Notes under the pieces: generated by a model
What the model was told of the DNA's origin: nothing
Databases searched by the model: none
Seen by the model: only the letters and a program-made list of their open reading frames with translations
Source of the DNA: Dinoroseobacter sp049801095
GTDB taxonomy: Bacteria; Pseudomonadota; Alphaproteobacteria; Rhodobacterales; Rhodobacteraceae
NCBI RefSeq assembly: GCF_049801095.1
Contig: NZ_JBNAGH010000002.1
Span: forward strand, 496,001-560,000
DNA: 64,000 bases
Reading direction: 5' to 3'
In this document: piece after piece, positions 59,062 through 64,000 of the stretch
How positions within the stretch are numbered: the first letter of the stretch is position 1
Layout: every line of letters begins with the position of its first letter
Translations under genes and position numbers: made by a program

Positions 59062-59880
59062 TCAGTTTGCACGGCCAAGTTCATCGAGCCGTGTCTGCAG
59101 ACCCAGCCTGTCCAACTCTTGCAACGGCAGGGTGACAAAGCTCTCGATCCGGCGGCGCATCTGGGCATAGGTCTCTGCGAAGGCGAGGGATTTCTCAGCC
59201 TGCGTTCCGGTGACCTTCACCGGATCCGGCAGCCCCCAATGGGCCGTGATCGGCTGCCCGGGCCAGGGCGCGCAGTCTTCATTCGCTGCCGCGTCGCAGA
59301 CCGTGAAGACGAAGTCCATCTGAGGGGCCTCGGCATCCTGAAACTCTGCGATGGGCTTGGCCCGCAACCCGTCGAGGCTGTGGCCGTTGCGCTCCAAAAG
59401 GTCCACCGCATGGGGGTTCAAGCCCGAGGCCGGATCCAACCCCGCTGAATGGGCCACGAAGCGCGCGCCGCCCAGATCAGCCAACAGCCGCTCGGCAAAG
59501 ATCGAGCGCGCCGAGTTGCCGGTGCAGAGAAAGAGCACGTGGAAGGGGATGTCCTGCGCGATCGGCGGCGCTTCGGGTTGCGCACCGGGCGCGCAAAGAT
59601 CCGGACGCCCGCGGCAGCAATCGGCCACAAGGTAGTCCACCAGAGCCCCCATATGGGCCATCTGGGCCGCATAATAGACCGCCCGCCCCTTGCGTTCGGA
59701 CCGGATCAGCCCGGCATGTTGCAGCGCCGAGAGATACACTGACAGCGTATTGGGCTTGAGCGCGAGCGCATCGGCCATCTCGGACGGGCGCACCCCTTCG
59801 GGGCCCCGCCGTACCAGCAGGCGAAAGACCCCGAGGCGTCCGGGATGGCTCAGCGCGTCCAGCGCATCTGTGGCTTCCAT
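59062..59880 (-). CDS. ArsR-ArsC fusion: arsenic-sensing repressor joined to arsenate reductase
   Basis: A 272-aa two-domain protein. Residues 1-98 form an ArsR winged helix (GVRPSEMADALALKPNTLSVYLSALQHAGLIR) ending in a Cys cluster, Cys88-Cys89 and Cys96 (DCCRGRPDLC), suited to bind As(III). Residues 112-272 are a low-molecular-weight-phosphatase-type arsenate reductase with the CX5R loop Cys119 to Arg125 (CTGNSAR), resolving Cys pair in TVCDAAANEDC, and GLPDP. It is first in the operon, behind an 11 bp-arm operator. I favour the ATG at 59880 because GGA precedes it and the two earlier ATGs lie in the operator. Confidence 0.88.
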   Translation of the reverse strand: MEATDALDALSHPGRLGVFRLLVRRGPEGVRPSEMADALALKPNTLSVYLSALQHAGLIRSERKGRAVYYAAQMAHMGALVDYLVADCCRGRPDLCAPGAQPEAPPIAQDIPFHVLFLCTGNSARSIFAERLLADLGGARFVAHSAGLDPASGLNPHAVDLLERNGHSLDGLRAKPIAEFQDAEAPQMDFVFTVCDAAANEDCAPWPGQPITAHWGLPDPVKVTGTQAEKSLAFAETYAQMRRRIESFVTLPLQELDRLGLQTRLDELGRAN

Positions 59881-59883
59881 TAA

Positions 59884-59915
59884 TTCCATAATTCGTGAAT
59901 ACATGAATTATGGAA
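59884..59915. promoter_or_regulatory. ArsR operator upstream of the arsenic operon
   Basis: A perfect inverted repeat: TTCCATAATTC (59884-59894) and GAATTATGGAA (59905-59915) with a 10 bp centre. It sits immediately before the repressor start, as is usual for autoregulated ArsR proteins. Confidence 0.75.
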
Positions 59916-60012
59916 CTTAACAAGACCCTGCCGAGGGACGCGCACGGCTTTTTGCAAATCTGGCCAAGCTGACGTAGCATAGGGAGGTCATCTCGCCGCT
60001 GGGGGGACGGAG

Positions 60013-60717
60013 ATGCATCGATACAGCCGCTTTGCGCTCAGCTACACACCGGATCCGGAGACGGATCTCGCGGTGCTGGGCAAGCATTGGTTGGGCTGGG
60101 ATCTCGAGCGGGGACAGGAGGTCCCGCTGCTCAAGATCGACCGGCTGCCCCTGCCCCTCTCGAAGATCGCGGCGCGCCGCCGGCGTTATGGCTGTCAGGC
60201 GATCCTGGTGCCGCCGTTCCGTCTTGCGGCCGGGCATTCGCCCCTCGATCTGCATCACCGGGCGCGGGCCATTGCGGAGCATTGCTCCGAGGTGACCCTC
60301 TCCGGCTTGCGGCTCGATCCCCAATCCGAGACAGTCGCCCTGCTGCCTCGCCTCCACAGTCCCGCGCTTGAGCGGTTCTGCGTCATCGTCGCCCGGAGCT
60401 TTCGCGACCTGCAGATCCCGGCGGAACGCGGCGACGTGGCCCCGGCGCCTGCAATCCCCGCAGCGCCGCCCTTCCGCTTTCAACTGAGCGATCCCTTGCC
60501 CCGGGCGGAGCTCGTCGCTCTCTCGGCGGCCATGCGCCCAATCATCGAACCGAACCTACCGCGGCCCTTCCACCTGCGCAGCCTCAGCCTCGTGGGCGAG
60601 GATGCCACCGGCTGGTTCCACCTGATCCAACGCTATCCGCTTCGGGCCTCCGGCAGCGCCTTGATGAGCGACGCGCCGATCCGGGCCGAGAGGCCGCGCA
60701 TGCCCTTGCACTGGTAG
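60013..60717 (+). CDS. DUF1045-family protein with degenerate 2H phosphoesterase motifs
   Basis: A 234-aa protein aligned by eye with DUF1045 (phosphonate-metabolism-associated, 2H phosphoesterase fold). It has an N-terminal RYSRFALSYTPDPETDL, HWLGWD, and RRYGCQAILVPPFRLA. Active relatives read YGFHATLK at this point, so the first HxT motif is Gln62-Ala-Ile64 here. The second HxT is also changed (WFHLIQRYPL). The fold is kept but the catalytic residues appear lost, so this may be a binding or regulatory paralogue. No phosphonate genes are adjacent. The leader is GGGGGGACGGAG. Confidence 0.65.
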   Translation: MHRYSRFALSYTPDPETDLAVLGKHWLGWDLERGQEVPLLKIDRLPLPLSKIAARRRRYGCQAILVPPFRLAAGHSPLDLHHRARAIAEHCSEVTLSGLRLDPQSETVALLPRLHSPALERFCVIVARSFRDLQIPAERGDVAPAPAIPAAPPFRFQLSDPLPRAELVALSAAMRPIIEPNLPRPFHLRSLSLVGEDATGWFHLIQRYPLRASGSALMSDAPIRAERPRMPLHW

Positions 60718-60993
60718 CGATGTCTTGGTGAGAGCTGCCCCGCTGGAACAATGCCCGCGCCGTCGAGGGGAGGAGGAGGCCGACGGAAACGGGCATTGCC
60801 AGACGAGGTCTTTGTGACAGCGACACAACCGATCGTCACTGTGAGTTCACATTACGCCAAGTTCAGGGTCCGTCCACTTTTGTGGAATTTGGCGCGCGCA
60901 AAATCAGTGTTTTTGCAACGGCTTTCGCGCGCTGCGCTTCCCGAAAGCGCCTCCAGAGCCAAATGCCTGTTTTGACGGCATTTTGAGTATCGC

Positions 60994-61827
60994 TCAGCCA
61001 TGGGCATGGCTCAGATGGCTATAGCCGGACCAGAGAATCGCGAGCCCCACAAGGCAGATCAGCGCGCCCGAAAGGTAAGGCGCCGCTGCGAAAACCGCGT
61101 CGAACCGCCCGCTCCGATGGCGCAGGGCGGACAGTCCCGTGGCCGCCACGACCCCTACAAGCACCAGCGTCGCAGCCAAACCCAGCGAGAAGGCCGAGAC
61201 CAGAGTGATCCCCAAGGCGACCTGCCCCAGATGCAGGCAAAGCAGGAAAACCGTGATCGCCGCCGGACACGGGATGAGCCCGCCAGACAGCCCAAAGAGG
61301 ATCGTCTGAAACGTTCCGGTCCGCCCATCGGCCAGGCGCGCCTCGATCTCGGCCGCATGGGCGCGGGTATGAGCGTCGGCATGATCGTGTCCGTGTCCGT
61401 GTCCGTGTCCGTGTCCGTGTCCGTGTCCGTGTCCGTGTCCGTGTCCGTGAGGATCGTCGGCAGCCGCCTGCCGTCCTGCAAGCCTTCGCGCGCGCACTTG
61501 CTGGGCCACCATCCAGAGCCCGATCGCGATCACGATCCCACCGCTCAACATCATGAAGAAAGGTTCCAGCGCCTCGCCAATCAGCGCATCCCCATAGGCA
61601 AGCGCCAGCCCCGCCAGCACCCAGACGATCAGCGAATGGGACAGCGCCGCCGAGAGCCCGAGCAGCACCGCCTGCCCCACCGTGCCTTTGGCGGCGATGA
61701 TATAGGCGGCCATCATGGTCTTGGAATGCCCGGGCTCCAGCCCGTGCAGCGCGCCCAGCGCAAGCGCCAGAGCAAAGAGCACCAAGGGGTTGGCCCCGCC
61801 TGCCGCAATCATCCCGCTCAGATCCAT
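60994..61827 (-). CDS. RcnA-like nickel/cobalt exporter with (His-Gly)n loop
   Basis: A 277-aa membrane protein. LALGALHGLEPGHSKTMMAAYI is the NiCoT/RcnA signature helix with its HX4-5H-type metal site. A long His-rich cytoplasmic loop near residues 125-155 is made of about ten Gly-His repeats followed by HDHADAH. A second signature, GLSGGLIPCPAAITVFLLCLHLG, follows. Length matches E. coli RcnA (about 274 aa). It likely exports Ni or Co; the His loop may bind or store metal. It follows the CsoR/RcnR gene by 46 bp on the same strand. GGGAGGG precedes the ATG. Confidence 0.85.
   Translation of the reverse strand: MDLSGMIAAGGANPLVLFALALALGALHGLEPGHSKTMMAAYIIAAKGTVGQAVLLGLSAALSHSLIVWVLAGLALAYGDALIGEALEPFFMMLSGGIVIAIGLWMVAQQVRARRLAGRQAAADDPHGHGHGHGHGHGHGHGHGHGHDHADAHTRAHAAEIEARLADGRTGTFQTILFGLSGGLIPCPAAITVFLLCLHLGQVALGITLVSAFSLGLAATLVLVGVVAATGLSALRHRSGRFDAVFAAAPYLSGALICLVGLAILWSGYSHLSHAHG
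61387..61449 (-). repeat. Hexanucleotide tandem repeat encoding the Gly-His tract
   Basis: Ten exact copies of GTGTCC (plus strand) and a partial copy. On the coding strand this is GGACAC, giving Gly-His repeats. The period is a multiple of three, so slippage would lengthen or shorten the metal-binding loop without frameshift. Confidence 0.9.
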
Positions 61828-61873
61828 GCTGCCCTCCCGGTGAGCCGCGTTTGAGGGGCTGTCTGGTCTGTCA

Positions 61874-62149
61874 TCACAGGTACTTCGTCAACGCGCGCAT
61901 CTCATCGAGCGCGGCCTGCAGAACCTTGGGACCCGGCGCAGGCGTGCTTAAGCAATGATCCATATGATCTTGAATCAAAACCCGTTTCGCCTGCTCCACG
62001 GCTTTCTGCACCGCGTGCAGCTGCTGGGCAATCTCGGCGCAGGGGCGGCCCTCTTCCAACATGCCACCGATGGATCTCAGATGCCCTTCCGCGCGCTTCA
62101 GGCGTTTGGCAATGGCCGGGTGGGAGGTGTGTCTGTGCGGCTCCGTCAT
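61874..62149 (-). CDS. CsoR/RcnR-family metal-sensing repressor
   Basis: A 91-aa helical repressor. Conserved positions are Cys37 (GRPCAEIAQQLHAV), His62 and Cys66 (DHMDHCL), which reproduce the C-H-C spacing of copper-sensing CsoR; nickel-sensing RcnR has His at the last position. His65 and three early His residues (His5, His7, His10) could add RcnR-like ligands. It sits ahead of an RcnA-like exporter gene and behind a G-tract inverted repeat, the usual autoregulated arrangement. The family call is firm; the metal is ambiguous. Confidence 0.87.
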   Translation of the reverse strand: MTEPHRHTSHPAIAKRLKRAEGHLRSIGGMLEEGRPCAEIAQQLHAVQKAVEQAKRVLIQDHMDHCLSTPAPGPKVLQAALDEMRALTKYL

Positions 62150-62157
62150 ACGCCAAT

Positions 62158-62180
62158 CCTATCCTCCCCCGGGGGATAGG
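62158..62180. promoter_or_regulatory. Operator of the CsoR/RcnR-type repressor
   Basis: CCTATCC (62158-62164) and GGATAGG (62174-62180) form a perfect inverted repeat around a C5G3 core. This is the G/C-tract type of site bound by RcnR/CsoR proteins. It ends 8 bp before the repressor ATG and includes a GGGGAGG that could also serve as ribosome binding site. Confidence 0.65.
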
Positions 62181-62316
62181 TCCACGCGGCGATTCCGCCT
62201 GATGGACATCGACACGCGCGCCCATCACTGACGTGAAACGGCCCCATTCCTGTCGCGTTCGGCGGGCAGCGTCTTCTGCGGAACAGCCGCAAAACAAAAC
62301 CGAATGGGAGGGTGGA

Positions 62317-62556
62317 ATGGACCTGCTGGTCTTCGAATGTCAGACGCGCCTTGGCCCCGTCCAATTTTGGCTGGGACAGCGCAGCGATGAAAGCTGCCTC
62401 AGCCTGACGCTCACAGCGTTGCAAAGCACCCTGCTGCTGGCAGGCCTGATCACGGCCCACCATCTCTCCAGCGTCCTGCGGAGCACGACGCAAAGCACGG
62501 AGCACAGATCACCAACAGACCGTCAGCGCGCAGAGGACCCACCCTCCCCGCACTGA
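62317..62556 (+). CDS. Small hypothetical protein, one possible membrane helix
   Basis: A 79-codon frame starting at an ATG with GGGAGGG 4-5 nt upstream, a good ribosome binding site. The product starts MDLLVFECQTRLGPVQFWLG. It has one moderately hydrophobic helix (about residues 33-52, LTLTALQSTLLLAGLITAHH) and a polar Ser/Thr/Arg tail. I recognise no family. It is divergent from the CsoR/RcnR gene and might share its control region. It may be real or chance; the ribosome binding site is the main support. Confidence 0.35.
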   Translation: MDLLVFECQTRLGPVQFWLGQRSDESCLSLTLTALQSTLLLAGLITAHHLSSVLRSTTQSTEHRSPTDRQRAEDPPSPH

Positions 62557-62677
62557 CCGTCCCCGCGCATCGGGCGCCAGCGCGGACGGGTCCCGCAGGA
62601 CCCGGCTGCGCCGCAGGGCGCCGAGTGGCGCGGCGTGCCGCGTCGCCGAGGCGCCCTGCCCCGCCGATCCACAGCAC

Positions 62678-63730
62678 CTAGCGCAAGCGCTCTTCCGTCT
62701 CCGCGTCAAACAGCATGACCCGGTCCGAGGACAGGACAAGCCCGGCGCGACTGCCTTCCGGCAGCGGGTCTTCCTCCCCGGCCTCCACGGTCAGACGCGA
62801 TCCATCCGCCGCCTTGAGGTAGAGATAGGACACATCCCCGAGCGCTTCGGTCACATCCACCAGATGGGTCTCCCCTGCCGGATCCAGCTTCAGATGCTGC
62901 GGCCGGACACCGACAATCACCTTACCGGACCGCCCCTCGGCGGCAGGCACGGCCAAGGGGGCGATCCCATCCACATGGACCATCCCGTCGCGGATCTCCC
63001 CCGACAAGAAGTTCATCGCGGGAGAGCCTATAAATCCGGCCACAAACACATTGTCCGGATCGCGGTAAAGATGCAGCGGTGCGCCCACCTGCTCGATCTT
63101 GCCCGCGCGCAGCACGACGATCTTGTCGGCCAGCGTCATCGCCTCGACCTGATCATGGGTCACATAGACCATCGTCGCGCCGATCTCCTTGTGGAGACGC
63201 GCGATCTCCACCCGCATCTCTACACGCAGCTCGGCGTCGAGGTTCGAGAGCGGCTCGTCGAACAAAAACACCTCCGGCCCCCGAACAATCGCGCGCCCGA
63301 TGGCAACCCGCTGCCGCTGCCCACCGGAAAGCGCCTTGGGCTTGCGCTTGAGGTATTGGTCAAGCTTCAGGATCTCCGATGCGCCAGAGACCTTCTGCTT
63401 GATCTCGTCCTTGGGCACCCCGTTCATCTTGAGGCCGAACCCCATGTTTTCCTCAACGGTCATGTGGGGATAGAGCGCATAGGTCTGGAACACCATGGCC
63501 ACGCCCCGCTCCGCCGGATCCATGCGGGTCACATCCCGCGGCCCGATGGAGATCGTGCCATCGCTGGTCTCTTCCAGACCGGCGATCATCCGCAACAGCG
63601 TGGACTTGCCACAGCCGGACGGGCCAACAAAGACACAAAACTCACCATCCTCCACAGTCAGATCCACGCCATGGATCACCTGCGTGTCCCCATAGCGCTT
63701 GATGGCTTGCTCCAATACGATCCCGGACAT
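62678..63730 (-). CDS. ABC transporter ATPase, UgpC/MsmX type
   Basis: A 350-aa single-cassette ATPase with Walker A GPSGCGKST, Q-loop VFQTYALYPHMTV, signature LSGGQRQRVAIGRAIV, Walker B VFLFDEPLSNLD and switch THDQVEAM. A C-terminal TOBE regulatory domain (about residues 240-350) contains GVRPQHLKLD. It powers CUT1-type uptake of sugars or glycerol phosphate. No permease or binding-protein gene is in the window; they may lie beyond the IclR gene to the right. It is transcribed after the IclR gene on the same strand. Confidence 0.9.
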   Translation of the reverse strand: MSGIVLEQAIKRYGDTQVIHGVDLTVEDGEFCVFVGPSGCGKSTLLRMIAGLEETSDGTISIGPRDVTRMDPAERGVAMVFQTYALYPHMTVEENMGFGLKMNGVPKDEIKQKVSGASEILKLDQYLKRKPKALSGGQRQRVAIGRAIVRGPEVFLFDEPLSNLDAELRVEMRVEIARLHKEIGATMVYVTHDQVEAMTLADKIVVLRAGKIEQVGAPLHLYRDPDNVFVAGFIGSPAMNFLSGEIRDGMVHVDGIAPLAVPAAEGRSGKVIVGVRPQHLKLDPAGETHLVDVTEALGDVSYLYLKAADGSRLTVEAGEEDPLPEGSRAGLVLSSDRVMLFDAETEERLR

Positions 63731-63748
63731 GCCCGGCCCCTCCTCCGT

Positions 63749-64000
63749 TCAGGTTCCTGTATGTGGCAACGCGTCCGTGGCACCTGGAAAGTGCCAGTCC
63801 TGCGCGTCAGTTGCGATATGTTCCGCCGCGCGACGGATCAGCGGTGCATGTGCCTCAAGGGCTGGCAGCGCCATGCGCGCGGTTGTGCTTGTGATCGAGA
63901 GCGCGCCCAGCACGCGCCCGCCCCCGGCCAGGATCGGCAAGGCGAGGCAGATGATGCCTGGTTCATGCTCTTCGCGGTCAAAGGCGTAGCCGCGGGCCCG
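63749..64000 (-). CDS. IclR-family regulator, C-terminal part (5' end outside window)
   Basis: The last 83 codons of an IclR effector domain, open to the window edge. RGYAFDREEHEPGIICLALPI and LAGGGRVLGALSITSTTARM are the typical ligand-domain strands, followed by the last helix ending near AEHIA. The DNA-binding part is off the window. It probably regulates the sugar ABC genes of which the adjacent ATPase (18 bp downstream) is a member. Confidence 0.85.
   Translation of the reverse strand, partial: RARGYAFDREEHEPGIICLALPILAGGGRVLGALSITSTTARMALPALEAHAPLIRRAAEHIATDAQDWHFPGATDALPHTGT

Noticed and set aside
60960..60984. Terminator downstream of the RcnA-like gene
   Set aside because: AAATGCC and GGCATTT form a 7 bp stem, but only a short T-run follows and the position is ambiguous, so I did not call it.
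61387..61449. CRISPR-like repeat array
   Set aside because: It is an uninterrupted 6 bp repeat without spacers, inside a coding region for a Gly-His tract.

Overview
The window looks like a chromosomal segment of a marine Rhodobacterales (Roseobacter-type) alphaproteobacterium. It is GC-rich and tightly packed, with many 1 to 8 bp gene overlaps. Typical elements are ribose-type ABC importers with SorC-type regulators, a TAXI-TRAP transporter, FCD-GntR and LysR regulators, PQQ dehydrogenase chemistry, and a TbpB-like lipoprotein paired with a Slam translocon. I see no rRNA, tRNA, CRISPR array, insertion sequence or phage gene.

Layout: (1) 1-5131: the end of a TbpB-like surface lipoprotein gene and its Slam, a PhyH-like dioxygenase, a GT32-like glycosyltransferase, dusA and an AT-rich orphan. 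A gene-poor AT-rich stretch follows to 5665. (2) 5666-18697: sugar catabolic cluster A, two divergent operons around a SorC regulator and a symmetric 31 bp operator. The leftward operon encodes a SorC regulator, a DTE-type ketose epimerase/isomerase, an acetoin-dehydrogenase-like E1 alpha/E1 beta/E2-hydrolase set and an FGGY kinase. The rightward operon encodes an ABC importer plus DhaK and DhaL. (3) 18884-20724: a periplasmic PQQ sugar dehydrogenase and its diheme cytochrome c. (4) 20737-30107: sugar cluster B, mtnK-mtnA-SorC-class II aldolase-aldo/keto reductase, divergent from an ABC importer and an RbsD/FucU mutarotase. This reads as uptake of 5-methylthioribose or 5-deoxyribose feeding a DHAP shunt. 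Two back-to-back promoters share an inverted repeat here.

(5) 30117-41395: an ester/sulfate module with a secreted beta-lactamase-fold hydrolase, SDR, SulP transporter, alkylsulfatase-like metallo-hydrolase, TAXI-TRAP transporter, sulfatase/phosphonate-monoesterase and LysR regulator. The same CATAA-N7-TTATG dyad occurs at both ends of this module. (6) 41775-44978: a TcuA-like flavoprotein divergent from a GntR regulator and an AbrB-type membrane protein, with a perfect TTGTATCC/GGATACAA operator. (7) 44956-52031: a D-2-hydroxyacid dehydrogenase, a K+ channel, an RND efflux pair and GltS. (8) 52102-63730: metal and metalloid handling: copA-cueR with a 19 bp-spaced MerR-type promoter, an arsenic operon (ArsR-ArsC fusion, GAPDH, ArsJ) and an RcnA-like exporter with its CsoR/RcnR sensor. 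Between these sit methylglyoxal synthase, rhodanese, ExoD and a degenerate DUF1045 protein. The window ends in a UgpC/MsmX-type ATPase and the 3' end of an IclR regulator.

Functional thread: clusters A and B both appear to end in dihydroxyacetone phosphate, A through DHA kinase and B through an aldolase. Cluster A is the best candidate for an undescribed system. It pairs a phosphorylated ketose route with a 2-oxoacid/acetoin dehydrogenase-type TPP-lipoyl complex rather than a transketolase or aldolase.
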